64,000 nucleotides of DNA from Sambucus nigra. Its lineage: Eukaryota > Streptophyta > Magnoliopsida > Dipsacales > Adoxaceae. The number at the start of each line of letters is the position of its first letter. Position 1 is the first letter of the stretch. Below the pieces are notes generated by a model. It was given only the letters and a program-made list of their open reading frames with translations. It made no database searches and was not told where the DNA came from. This document shows positions 33,434 through 45,488 of this stretch, piece by piece. The stretch is taken from the NCBI GenBank assembly GCA_949130495.1, contig OX422207.1:830154073-830218072 (forward strand), given 5' to 3'. The position numbers and the translations under genes are program-made.

Positions 33434-36400
33434 TGTAATACCCCGTATTTTTATGCTATATTAATTTGGGGATTTATTAAATTTAATGTGAATGATTTAT
33501 TTAATAAAAATCCGGAAATTAATTATGTTATAATTATTAACGTGACGAGAGTTAGTAATTATGGGAAATTGGTTGAATATTACTATTGAGCAAAGTAATA
33601 TATTATATTGGTTATATTGAATGTCATGAGTGAATTAAATGACGATTTCGGAAATTTAAGTCGGAACGTGCTCGTGTCACGTCGGGACTAATTTGGTTAA
33701 TTAAAAAGTGAACATTTTATAAGTTGTCCATATGGTCGTTTTGAGTGCGCCAACACATCCGGTAGGGTCGAGATAGTCAGAAAAGTGTACCCGGTGATGT
33801 AGTTTGGGTCTCGGGGCATTTTTAGGCCTAATTAGTACCCCGGGAGGGCATTTTAGTCATTTTACATAATTGGATAATTAAACCCACGAAATTCAGCAAC
33901 CTATATCAGCCATTTAGGTTAGCTTTTAGGGTTAGAATATCCAGAAATCAAGTGACGGCCATTGGAGAAGAGAGGAGAGAGCTCCACGGCAATTCAAGGC
34001 CAAGAAACCACCGGTTTGCACCGCCACCACCACCACCGCGTAGATCGTGAGACGAGGAACGCAGCCATACCAAAATCAATCGTGAATCAGAATACCAAAA
34101 ACCCTAGGCAAGTGTTTAACTTGCGTATTTTCGTTAATGCAATCTTCATATTGGTTTAGGATTGATTAGAGATGATAAATATGGAAGAACACCCAATTTG
34201 TGTTAGGAAAATGCATGTAGAAATGATTTATATGAAATTTTGGAACCCTTGCCATGTAGAGGAAATAAACCACGAAATTTTGATGATCATAAGAAAGAAA
34301 TTCTGGAGAAAAATTTGTTAGAAAAACTGTTTAAGAAAATTGGAGATAATTCTAAGTTGAAAACCCATGTTTAAATGATGAAAATATACATGCCTTACGT
34401 TAGAATCATCTGGTATATTGCTATAAGGTTAGTAGTAGAATTCTGGGACGATTGAAACTTGAAAATATGGATTTGGTGTAATTTTGGTGATGAAACCCGT
34501 AACTGCATTCTGCAGAATTTTTCCCAGACCTGCTTGATCGATCGATCGAGCCCAGAGCTTCGATCGATCGAGCCCAGAGCTTCGATCGATCGAGCCCAGA
34601 GCTTCGATCGATCGAGCCCAGAGCTTCGATCGATCGAGCCCAGAGCTTCGATCGATCGAAGGTTCGATCGATCGAGCCCCAAGCTTCGATCGATCGACAC
34701 CTCCTGGCAGACTCCTAATTCCCTTTTTAAATGAGTTAAATTCAAATTGTCGTGATAAAATTCTTGGGCATTCTTGATAAAATGATTTTGGAGACATTGA
34801 GGACCAGTAGGGCTTATGAATAAATGTTGGGACCTTTAATCTTCAACGAGAATGGTATTTATGGGATATTTACTTTAGGGTTTGTAAATTTATAAATTTA
34901 AAGGGTGAGGTGCGTAAGAGAGTTACGTTGGAACCAAATAAAGACACTTACTGAATTTCAGATTTGCGAGGAGATAGTCCACGAGTGTCATGTAATAAGT
35001 GAGAAAACCCTTCGAGTTCAGGTTAGGGATGAAACCTTATACGAAATACTAATAATGTGTAAATCAAGGATAAATATCGTAATTATGGGTGATGAGAGAA
35101 ACCTATATTGATATAATGATAAGTAGTATATTTATGTGGTTGTGTATGCATATATCATATACGTGTGAAAAAACGTACCCGCGCTACTTGCTATCCCTGA
35201 GGTTACCGCGCTAGGACAGTCTTATCTCGATGGGACCTTTATGGGGGATATTGACTTGTACCCTAGAAGATAGATATCCTTGGTACAGGCTATCGGACCG
35301 ATAGTTCAGACGGTCCTAAGAGACGTGAGGGTATGTACTGACCTCTTAAAGACTTGGAATTTATGCTTCGCCTCAATCTTGTTTTGTGTATATATGTTAT
35401 TACAGTTCGAGAGTGATTCCGAACTTATATACCCCTTAGTATGAGTGATACGGGGATTGGATAGCAGAGTATGCCCGCACCATAGTTTGTAGGTTGGTGC
35501 TGTTAGTATATATATATATATATATATATTATACGAGTGCTTAATATATATATATGAATTGGGGAATTTAAACTGTTGTTGTAACGTAGTAAGTGAGAAA
35601 TAATTCTGGACTATAAATTATGAATACTTGTTTTGAGAAAGTATAACATGTCACTGGAAAACTTTATTTATTTTATAAAGTTAAAATGGAGAACTTTGGT
35701 TACTGATTGGAACATCCTTTTTAAAAATGGAATCGTGAATTGTAAATCTTACGAGTAATCTAAGATGAGATAAATCATTTAGAAAGACTAGTGCGATATA
35801 TGATAAAACAAACTGTTGGGAAGGTTAGTACGATAGGTGTGCACATTAGAAGAGAGGTGAGTATTTCTCAAGAGAGTGACGCACTAATATGTTGTTGCTT
35901 TGGCCTGTATCATTTTAAATACTTGCTAAACGTATTTTAAAATCAAACACACTTTCGGGCTCTGACCCGTTTCTTTTTCTCTCTCTCTCTTGTATATATA
36001 TGTATATATTTCAGGTGCCCAGCCACAGGGGCGTCTTGCTTAGGATCCCTTGAGAGGAACGTGTTGCAGCTTAGGTGGGAGTTGCAGGTCACTTGCGTAG
36101 ACGGCTTCTTTTATTGACTCCACTTCTAGTATTCTCATTTATTGGGCATGTGTCGCCCTTTCCATTATTTCATTGTTATTGGGACATTTATATTTCGGTT
36201 GTTTCCAGTATTGTTCTATGGGATTTATTTAGTGGATTTGTGACTTTAGTTTTCATATGTTGACATTCGATTGTCGAATGTATTATATTATTTGGTTTAC
36301 TGTGGTGTGATTCTTAATTGTAGAAATGTTGTCTTTATATAAATAAATCTTTTTCTTTAATTAAAATTTGGAAAGTATGTATGAAAATGGTTTTGACACT

Positions 36401-36535
36401 TAGCTTAATTATTTAGGGTGTTAATTGGAATATTTATTTTTATCGACAGTGATGCTGAGAATGAACCAACTGTTTACCTTGAATTAATTTAATAAAGGAG
36501 TGATCGCCCGGTATTTAATTAGGCGGGGTGTCACA
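33434..36535 (+). mobile_element. Solo LTR, gypsy-type, 3.1 kb
   Basis: Begins TGTAATACCCCGTATTTTTA and ends GGCGGGGTGTCACA, with a perfect 5-bp TSD acagt (33429-33433, 36536-36540) and no internal region. It is therefore the product of LTR-LTR recombination or a very large LTR unit left alone. The same family appears in reverse at 41622. Inside are a 22-bp minisatellite, a (TA)n tract at about 35509-35530 and a (CT)n tract at about 35979-35990. Orientation is judged only from the TGTAA...TCACA ends. Confidence 0.88.
34534..34697. repeat. 22-bp GATCGATC minisatellite in the solo LTR
   Basis: About 7 units of cgatcgatcgagcccagagctt at exact 22-bp spacing. The related LTR at 41622-64000 has only one degraded counterpart (gatcaatcgatcaag near 55450), so the array expanded in this copy or its sublineage. 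Confidence 0.93.
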
Positions 36536-36540
36536 ACAGT

Positions 36541-37432
36541 TGATTGTTGGGATTTTCAACCGTTTTTAACTGCTACTTATTTATTATAAATAAGTGGTAT
36601 GAGTCCGTTTTAAAAACGTTTTTGTAAGAGAAAAAATGGAAACAAAACAATGTCCATTTGTCTGTACATTCAATCATATCTTTGTGAGTTTTTTGCAATG
36701 TTGGTTCAAAGGGGCTTACAATTTGTAGTGCTACTATTGCAAGTAAGACTGTTGTATCTTGGGAGACGATTGTCGCTGAGACTGTTGAACATTACTACGG
36801 GACAAATTTTGTCTTAAGGACAAATTGCCAAACACTTGCCTCACTAATTTAATCTGCGTTTCATTTCACTATGAGTTTATTTCTTATTTTTTTACTTCAT
36901 ATTATTGTTTCTGTATTTTTTCACAATTTATATATTCTGTAAATTTAATTACACAACATTTTGGATAACAATCTTAAGACGCAGATTTTATATATTTGTT
37001 ATAAAATTCCAGAATGGATTTTTTGTTAATAAATTACAAAAATATTTGATAATCTTTCTGTTAAAAAAAATTTTATTCACTGTGACAGAATTATTATTTC
37101 ACATTATGAAAATATTTTTGTGAAAGAAACTTTTCTATATTATTAAAAAATATAATTTAATTGATGCATGATTATATAATTTATTTATTGTATGTACTTT
37201 TATCACTCAGAAAATCAGTATAGTTTTAGTTTCTTGTGAATTGTCAACAAGTTATTTTTCATAAAATTCATGACATTATATCAATATAAAAATTCACTCA
37301 CATATCCTCTTATAAATACACATTTATTTATGTTTAAAAACTGGGCATCTACTTATGCTTTGCCCATTGCGGTTGTACCAATGTTGGACATGGTAAAAAC
37401 CCTAAAAATTCAAACGGGCTGATTTTAAACGT
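36541..37432 (+). other. Outer copia LTR end and untranslated leader
   Basis: Resumes after the solo LTR (tgattgttgggattttcaac). The LTR probably ends near 36955 at ttacacaaca, followed by AT-rich leader to the first Gag-like codons. No convincing tRNA-complementary PBS was seen, so the boundary is uncertain. Confidence 0.45.
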
Positions 37433-40400
37433 TGGCAATAAAAAATGTTATTTTATTTAATAACTTTGAACTTAGCAAAATTCCTTAATGAAGAGGCACC
37501 GACTTTACAAGAAGGTGAAACTGACATGCAAATAATTATCGTTGTGGATGCATGGAAACATGTTGTTATTCTACGTAAAAATTATATCCTCAACGATCTC
37601 GAAAACACATGTGTATAGCCCTTTTGAAACTGCTAAAGATGTATGGGAGTCTTTGAATAAAAAAAATACAAAATAGAAGATGCAAAAATGAAGAAATTTG
37701 TTGTCGATAGATTCTTGAATTTTTATATAATTGATGCAATGACTGTCATTAGTCAAGTCCAAGAGCTCCAATTGATTTAACATGAAATTTTTTCTAAAAA
37801 AAATGAAATTGAGTGAGTCATTTCAAGTGGCTGCTTTGATTAAAAAATTTCCACAATCTTGGAAAGACTTCAAAAATTATTTGAAACATAAACGTAAAGA
37901 AATGGGGATTGAGGACTTGATTGTGAGGTTAAGGATTAAAGAGGATAATCGGATGTCAGAGAAGAAAATTGGAAATCCTATGGAATCCAAAGCGCATGTA
38001 GTGGAAGAAGGGCAGAGTATCAAGAACAAGAAAAGGAAGCGTGTAAACCAAGGTGGGATAAATAAAGGGCCTAAAGTGGAAACTTTAAAGAGTTTGATGG
38101 AAAATGCTTTGGGTGTGACAAGTCGAGACATCGTGCTAAAGACTGCCATATTCGAAAAAATCAAGAAAATAAGAAGCATAAGCACGCACAAGACAATGTC
38201 ACTGAAGTTGAGAATATTTATGATAATATTAATGATCTGATCCTCTCGGTCGTGGTTTCTGAATTCAATATGGTGGGAAACACTACGGAATTGTGGGTGG
38301 ACACCAAGGCCACTCGTCACATATGTTTTGACAAGAATATGTTTACTTCCTACCAGCACTCTGATCATGAGGAGCAACTTTTCATGAAAATTCTTCTACT
38401 TCAAAGGTTAAAAAAATGGAAAGTTGTACTCAAGATGACTTCGGGAAAGGAACTTACTCTCAACGACATGCTTCATGTCCCAGATATTCTAAAGAACTTA
38501 GTTTCAAGATCACTCCTTAACAAGAAGGGATTTAAACTTGTATTTTAATCTGATAAATTTGTACTCGCTAAGAGTGGTATGTATGTGGATAAAGGATATT
38601 TGAGTGATGGGCTCTTCAAACTCAATGTAATGACTGTAATGCCTATTATTAATAATAATAATAAGAACGTATCTTAAGCTTATTTTCTTGAGTCTTGTAA
38701 CATATGGCATGGTAAATTAGGTCATGTTCATTATGATAATACTCATCGATTAATTAATTTAGACTTAATACCAAAATTTAGTATTGACTTATGTCACTAG
38801 TGTGAAACGTGTACGGAATCAAAATTAAATAAAACACCTTTTAAAAATATTGAAAGAAGTACAAAACCTTTTGAGTTAACAAGAGGTGGAAAAAAGTATT
38901 GTATTACTTTTATCGATGATTGCTCGGGATATTACTATGTATATTTGCTTAGAAGCAAGGATGAGGTGATAAATGTTTTCGAACATTATAAAAACGAAGT
39001 TGAGAGTCAACTTAGCAAAAAGATTAAAATAAGAGTGATAGAGGAGGTGAATATGATTCCCCTTTTGAACAATTTTGTTCAAAACACGGAATTCTTCATC
39101 AAACTACCGCTCCTTACTCGCCTCAATCTAACAAGATCGCGAAATAAAAAAATTAAAATCTAAAAGAGATGATGAATGCTATGTTGATGAGTTTGGGTTT
39201 ACCTCAAAACTTGTTAGAGGAAGCTTTGTTTTTTCCAAACTACCTTCTTAACAAAATGCCTCATAAGAAATCATAAAATACACCATATGAATTGAGAAAA
39301 GATTGAACACCTTCCTACAAATACCTCAAAGTGTGTGGGTGTCTTGCAAAGGTAGTGGTTCCTAATCCTAAAAGGATTAAGATAGGATCCAAAAATACTG
39401 ATTTCACATTTATTGGTTATGAAATTAATAGTAGTGCATATCGATTTCTTGTACATAAATATGAGATTCCTGAGATACACATGAATACTATAGTTGAATC
39501 TAGGAATGCATATTTCTTTGAAGATATATTCCCTAATAAAATCAAAAGGGTTGATTCAAGTTCTTGTAAAATAACTTATGATACAACATCTAGTAGTCAT
39601 CAAAATAATATAGAAAATGAATATATTTAGAAAGATGATGACCTCGAACCTAGACGCAACAAAAGTACAAAGACTTATAAGTCTTTTGGTCCAGACTTTC
39701 TAACATATATGTTAGAAAGTGAGCCTAGAAACTTCGCAGAAGCGATGTCAACTCCAAAATCTCCTTTTTGGAAAGAGGATGTAAAACCTATGAAATTGAA
39801 TCCATCAATAAAAATCATACGTGATCACTGGTTGAACTTCAACTAGGATGTAAACCTCTTGGATGCAAGTGGATATTCAAGAGAAAATTAAAAGTTGATG
39901 GATCAATTGATATATACAAAGATAGATTTATAGCTAAAGGATATAGACAAAAGGAAGGATTGGATTACTTTGACACTTACTCACCTGTTACGAGAATAAC
40001 ATCCATTCGAATGTTAATAGCCATTACAGCATTATATAATCTAGAGATACATCAAATGGATGTAAAAAACTGTCTTCTTAAATGGAGAATTAAATGAAGA
40101 GATATACATGGAACAACCAAAAGGGTTTAAAGTTCCAGGAAAAGAAAATATGGTGTGTAAACTTGTTAAATTCTATTACGGATTAAAACAAGCACCTAAA
40201 CAATGAAATGAGAAATTTGGCAATGTAATGATGTCAAATGGATTTAAAATAAATGAGTGTGATAAATGTATATACATTAAAAACACTACAAATATGTCGT
40301 TGTTTGTCTCTATGTAGATGATATGCTTATTATTGAAAATAATATGGATACCATTAAATCTACTAAGAAAGTCTTGTCCAGTAAATTTGATATGAACGAT

Positions 40401-41265
40401 ATGGGTATTGCCGATGTTATATTAGGAATTAAAATTTCTAAAACATCAGAAGGACTTGCTTGTATCAATCTCATTATATTGAGAAGATACTTGATAAGTT
40501 CGATAAAGTAGTGATAACATCGTTAAAACACCTATTGACCCAAATCTTCATTTATATAAATAATACTAAAAATGGTATATCTCAATTATAATATTCTAGT
40601 ATCATACGCAGTTTAATGTATGTTATGAACTGCACTCGTCCAGATATTGCTTACTCTATTAGTAAATTGAGTCGGTATACAAGTAATCCAGGTGAAGACC
40701 ATTGGAAAGCCATAATAAGGGTTCTTAGATATTTAAAAAAGGTACTCTGAATAATGGATTGCACTACATTAGATATCGAGTTGTACTTGAAGGATACAGT
40801 TACGTTAATTGGATATCTGATTCAAAGGATTCTAAATCCACAAGTGGTTATGTATTTACACTTGGTAGTGCAGCGGTGTCTTGAAAATCCTCAAAATAGA
40901 CTTGCATTGCTAGGACAACTATGGAGTCTGAATTTATAGCTCTAGATGAAGCTGGAGAAGAAGCAGAATGGCTTCGAAATTTTTTAGAGGATATTCCAAT
41001 GTGGCCAAAATTTGTGCCGATAATTTGCATGCATTGTGATAGTAAATCGGCAATTAACATAGCATAAATTCATATGTATAATGGTAAGTCTCAACATATA
41101 CGTCGAAGACATAATACCGTTAAACAACTTCTCTCCAATGGAATAATTTTCATTAATTATATTAAGTCTAAGGACAATATAGAGGATTCGTTAACCAAAA
41201 GGTTAAATAGAGAGCAAGTGTATAATTTATCGAGGGGAGTGGGACTAATTAGCCTACAAAATTAG
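37433..41265 (+). pseudogene. Decayed copia gag-pol of the outer element
   Basis: Copia domains appear in order but in changing frames with many stops: Gag helices (37462-37990, e.g. FPQSWKDFKNYLKHKRKEMG), a zinc-knuckle remnant at about 38100-38150, protease at about 38295 ([12 protein letters not shown], where D-T-K replaces the usual D-S/T-G), the LWH-type pre-integrase zinc region (about 38690-38830), integrase (38880-39320), integrase C-terminus (39331-39560, FIGYEINSSAYRFLVHK), RT (39840-40520, with KGYRQKEGLDY, IHQMDVK, and YVDDMLII at about 40312-40335), and RNase H (40740-41265, ending IEDSLTKRLNREQVYNLSRG). At least ten lesions are visible. The lineage within copia is not assigned. 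Confidence 0.9.
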
Positions 41266-41621
41266 GAGTTGTCTTGATGGAAAACCTACCTAGCTGACTG
41301 TAGATCCCAAGATCTAGGTTCAAAGGGACAATCGAACCTTGACTGACTCTTTGAAAGAGCATTGATGAGTTTCAAACTCATACCAATTCTTATGATAAAA
41401 TAGTGCAGCCTGCAAATTGAGGAAGGATAAGCTTAAATTTTAATGACTCTTATACTTTGAAAATTCAAGTAGGGTATAGTAAGATACTCTTAATGGGAAG
41501 TCACTTATGTGAGTTTGAAGAGGCTAGTTCTATGAGAAATTCAAAAGACCGAAATTCTCTAAAGCACTCATGAAACTAGGAATTGTTCAGGTTCAAAATG
41601 AATACAATTGAAAGAACCAAC
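41266..41621 (+). other. 3' non-coding part of the outer copia element
   Basis: Follows the RNase H stop. It has no frame and is cut by the LTR at 41622; ccaac (41617-41621) is the presumed target site. Confidence 0.5.
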
Positions 41622-43009
41622 TGTGATACCCCGACTAATTAAATATCGGGTAGCTACTCCTTTATTTAAATTAATGCAAAATGTCAAGTTGGTTCAGTTC
41701 ATAGCATCACTGTCGAAAATATTTAATTAATTATTAACCACCTAATATTTAAAATAATGAAGTGTCAAATTTTAATGTTTAAATTAACCATCACATGATA
41801 ATCATCAAATTTTAATGTTTAAATTAACCATTAAATTTTAATGTTTAAATTAATCATCAAACCATCATATGAACAATCTCATAAGGTAATCAACAGAATG
41901 AAATAACTGATGTCTGGAGTAACCACTCCCATAATAGTAGCAATGTAAATAAACCAAGTACAATAGTCCGAATAAATAAAATCCCAAAACTGAAATAGAA
42001 TGAACATCTAACATTGTTGTCTCTGAATAGAATGGGAAACATGCCCTAACTACAATAAATGACTCCCAAAAGAAGCAAAGATAGATGTGGAGGCGTCTAG
42101 TAATGAGATCCTGTAACTTTCACAGCAGCTACAACACGTCAATGGAATGGAACTTCTAAGCTTGGCTTCCCTGTGACTGGGAACCTAAAAGGTTTTTACA
42201 AAAAGAAATAGATTTGAAAGCAAACGGGTCAGAGCCCGAGGTGAAAATATTTTAAAAATAGAAAGTGTTAAAATTAAAATATTAAACAACACATATATAA
42301 ACATGTAACTCACGTGCCCTCACTTGATATTCTCACCCCTCAACTATTGTGCACGCCTAACGCATCTTCCAATTTCCACCTAGTTATATCACTGCCTGAC
42401 TAGTCTATTCTACCCCCATCCAGACGGTTCTTACTTTAGATGTAACCCATATTATTCAAATAAATTATATTCATAACTCACACATTCATTAATCAATCTA
42501 CTTAGCTCAAGTATTAGTTAAGTTCACATTATTCTTAACCCATTTAACTCTTAGTCATTCGCATCTACTAAGTAACAGTGAATCAGTCACAAGTACATAT
42601 ATAAATCACTCTCATTACATTTATACATATATGGCACCCCTAGGCTAAGCTGCGGTGCACGCATACTCTGCTATCGAATCCCGGTACATCACGTACATAA
42701 GGATCATGTGTTTCGAATCGCTCGATAACCGTCTCAACACAAATCACACATATTAGAGGCGAACATAGTTCACATACCCATGGGTCACATACCTACGCTC
42801 CCATGGTCAGCTGACTTATCAACTTACAAATAAGTCATTCATAGTCCTATGTCCTTAAGGTACCAATCTAAATCCCCCGAATGCACATAAAGATAAGATG
42901 GTCATTTCCCGAAAATCAACCTCCCGTGATAGCAAGTATGGTAGGTATGTCATACACATAATCATTCATATACTAAGTATTCACACAACTTAAGTAATCA
43001 TTATATTAG

Positions 43010-43607
43010 TGTTGATACCAAAATTAATATGCTGATGTGGACGAATAATACGAAGACACGTGTCAATCTACGTGGCACAATAGCAGCGAGGAAGATCATT
43101 TCCCGACCAACCATGCTTCTTTCCAAGCAACGAAAATACACCGAGGAACCCTATCACACCGAGGAACTCTAGCACACCGAGGAACTCTAACTCACCGAGG
43201 TACTCTAATGTTCCGAGGAACTCCTGATCAGCGAACAACTATGGCGGTCTGAGCTGCATCTCGGTCGTATCATTAATTGCCAGATAATCAACAGTTCAGA
43301 TATTCATTGAATGCTTATATTCTTGGCACGCACTCTGCATTAAATGTATTACCCTTTCATATGTATGTCATTTAATGTATCGAACCTTTCATGTACAGCC
43401 TCAAGGCTATAAATACCTTGTATCATCCTCATTCAAAGGGGACCGGAATTTCTTGAGAGAACTTGTAATCAAGAATTCCACAAACACTCAGCAATAACAT
43501 AACAATGGACGTAGGCTTTATTCCTAGCCGAACCACTTTAAAAATCTTTGTCTTATTTATTTATCTGTGATTGAATAATTAGAGCAATCTAGTTTTTTAC
43601 ATCAACA
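43010..43607 (+). repeat. Tat 5' LTR
   Basis: 598 bp. Holds five closely spaced ccgaggaac-type words (43140-43222), a TATA box tataaata at 43408-43415 and the polypyrimidine-rich 3' end. Confidence 0.95.
43408..43415 (+). promoter_or_regulatory. TATA box of the Tat LTR
   Basis: tataaata in aaggctataaataccttg, identical in the 3' LTR (54803-54810). Confidence 0.7.
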
Positions 43608-43609
43608 GA

Positions 43610-43626
43610 TTGGCGCCGTCTGTGGG
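43610..43626 (+). promoter_or_regulatory. Primer-binding site, tRNA-Asp-like
   Basis: tggcgccgtctgtggga, two bases after the LTR. The first nine bases are complementary to the 3' end of plant tRNA-Asp (...cggcgcca). Confidence 0.8.
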
Positions 43627-43670
43627 AACGACTATTGCAATCGTTTTTCACCAAAAATCATTTGTTATCA

Positions 43671-45488
43671 ATGGCAGATAATCCCGAATCCAGTAATCGA
43701 AATGCTGGAAATACTGGAAATCTTCCAAATCCATCTGCATCCCCAGATCTGGCTGGAATTATGACGAATCTGGCTCAAGGACAAACCGCCATGCAAGAAT
43801 CTATGAGGCAACTCATTCAAACTCTTCAGGGCGGTGCACCTACCTATTCAGGGCAAAGGAGTGATCGTGGGCAATCACAATCCAGACGTACTGGGTCATA
43901 TCGCAATGGGGAGTCTACTGATTCTACGTATCAACCTGGGCGAACATCATCGATACGGGCTACGGATACAGATCAACGTGTCACACTCTCTCCGGAAAGA
44001 ACCAGCGCTTTGGAAAGATTAAGCAGGGCGTCTCCTTTCAGTCGGTTAGGACCAAGGAGGAACATGAGTCCACCTAGGGCTCCATCAAGAAGTTTTCGAC
44101 CACCACCAGGCTTGAGAGAAGGATCTGCACAATCGCGACCAACTACTCGTCGAGATAAATCTCAGGAAGCTACGTCAGAGCAATCAGTTGCTCGGACTAA
44201 GCGGCCCGAGGAAGGGAATGAAGCATGGAAAGGTTCCATTCAACGGTTGGAGGATAGACTGGGAGAAATGGCTAAGGCGAGGAACCCCTTACAAAGAACT
44301 TTTGTTCAAGGGACACCTTTTGTGCAAGCCATTGTGGATTTCCCTACACCATCGAAATTCAAAGCACCTGTAGTGACCCCCAAGTACGATGGAAAGACAG
44401 ATCCCGTACTTCATATAGAACAATACCAAGCTGCTGCAGATATCTACGCTGTCCCCGACGAGATGAGGTGTAGAGCATTCTCGGGAACTCTTACCGGATC
44501 TGCACAGATATGGTACAATAATCTTCCTCGGGGTAAGATTTCAACTTTTGTTCAGTTAGCCGAGTTGTTTATTGGCAATTTTTGTTTTGGAGCAAAGCCG
44601 GTAAAGCGAGTAGCACACTTGCTAAGTGTTAGACAAAAATCAGGTGAAAGTACTAGAGATTACATAACTCGTTTCAATAACGAGAAGTTGGAAGTCATAG
44701 ATTATGAAGAAAAGACAGCAATCACTGCTCTGATGAGTGGTTTGCTGCCTAACAAGCTGTACTACACTTTGGCCAAAGATCCACCTAAAAATATGTCGGA
44801 GTTGATGGCAAAGGCGGCCAAAATCATGAATGCCGAGGAGGCTATGACTGCGAAGAAGAATATGGATAAAGAAGTTAAAGTGGAGGTCGACGACTCTAAG
44901 AAGAAAGATCAGAAAGGTAATGGTGGTGACAAACATTCCAGGAATAACAGGATGAAGTTGGAAGTCCTAAAGAAGTATGATAATTATACTCCATTAAAAA
45001 TGGGTATTAATCATGTTTTGGAAGAAATCAGGAATAACGAGGAAATCAAGTGGCCAGAGAAACTGAAGACAAATCCCGATCTGAGGAATAAGGCCAAATA
45101 TTGCGAGTTTCACAAAGATCATGGCCATATGACCAAAAATTGTATAGCCCTTCAGAACGAGATTGAAACACTCATCCGAAGAGGAAAATTGTCAAAGTAT
45201 GTAGATCGCAGAGGTGAAAGGAAGAATGATTTTAGAACTAGAGAGAGAGATCTAGATCTCCTCGTCGTGCAGAGGAGAAAAAGAGGAGGGACCATGAAGA
45301 GGATCCAGATGATGACCCTGATCTTCCCAAGAAACCAAGGAAACCTGAACGAGAGGTATTTTCCATACGTTTTGGGTCATTTGATTGTAATGTTATTACA
45401 GGAGGAGATGCAGGAGGAGGAGACCTTACTGCAGAAAGAAAAGCTTACCTCGGAGAGGCTCAAGCTTGTTCATACATTCAGCGAATAA
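43671..45488 (+). CDS. gag: Tat Gag polyprotein
   Basis: The frame from ATG 43671 gives about 605 residues; an alternative upstream reading at 43635 lacks a good start. A disordered Ser/Arg/Pro-rich N-terminus is followed by the retrotransposon gag domain: FKAPVVTPKYDGKTDPVLHI, the ILLERC-like CRAFSGTLTGSAQIWYNNLP, SFVQLAELF-type helices, and RQKSGESTRDYITRFNNE. The zinc-knuckle-like KYCEFHKDHGHMTKNC follows. From about 45242 the true continuation (arginine-serine-rich, then protease) lies in the -1 frame, so the last 80 or so residues read in this frame are probably not native. Confidence 0.93.
   Translation: MADNPESSNRNAGNTGNLPNPSASPDLAGIMTNLAQGQTAMQESMRQLIQTLQGGAPTYSGQRSDRGQSQSRRTGSYRNGESTDSTYQPGRTSSIRATDTDQRVTLSPERTSALERLSRASPFSRLGPRRNMSPPRAPSRSFRPPPGLREGSAQSRPTTRRDKSQEATSEQSVARTKRPEEGNEAWKGSIQRLEDRLGEMAKARNPLQRTFVQGTPFVQAIVDFPTPSKFKAPVVTPKYDGKTDPVLHIEQYQAAADIYAVPDEMRCRAFSGTLTGSAQIWYNNLPRGKISTFVQLAELFIGNFCFGAKPVKRVAHLLSVRQKSGESTRDYITRFNNEKLEVIDYEEKTAITALMSGLLPNKLYYTLAKDPPKNMSELMAKAAKIMNAEEAMTAKKNMDKEVKVEVDDSKKKDQKGNGGDKHSRNNRMKLEVLKKYDNYTPLKMGINHVLEEIRNNEEIKWPEKLKTNPDLRNKAKYCEFHKDHGHMTKNCIALQNEIETLIRRGKLSKYVDRRGERKNDFRTRERDLDLLVVQRRKRGGTMKRIQMMTLIFPRNQGNLNERYFPYVLGHLIVMLLQEEMQEEETLLQKEKLTSERLKLVHTFSE
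45241..45250 (+). other. GA run at the gag-pol frame change
   Basis: gagagagaga. The pol frame is open from 45242, directly after a stop at 45239-45241, so the change of frame must occur between this run and the gag stop at 45488. Gain of one GA unit would give exactly the observed offset; a programmed -1 shift is the alternative. Confidence 0.7.

Larger units (their letters stand above)
1653..41621 (+). mobile_element. Outer Ty1/copia retrotransposon relic (host of the left-hand insertions)
   Basis: This is the oldest layer of the nest. Its LTR begins TGTTAGAATTTATGGG at 1653. LTR sequence is split into 1653-1960, 33163-33433 and 36541-~36960 by two later insertions; the text around 1940-1960 (tataacccaatttggct...) continues sensibly at 33163 (gcgggcttggtgccc...), and the text left of 33434 continues at 36541. 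Gag-pol remains follow at 37433-41265, and a 3' non-coding stretch reaches 41621, where another LTR interrupts. The 3' LTR is not visible. The LTR start and the contiguity across the insertions are inferred from the sequence and TSD logic; the inner edge of the LTR, near an acacaaca at about 36955, is uncertain and no clear PBS was found. Confidence 0.7.

Noticed and set aside
34395..34797. Overlapping frames with repeated SIDRSSGLDRSKLWA-type text on both strands
   Set aside because: Caused by the 22-bp minisatellite.
37877..38377. 166-codon minus-strand frame
   Set aside because: It is the shadow of the plus-strand copia Gag-protease remnant, which matches family motifs.
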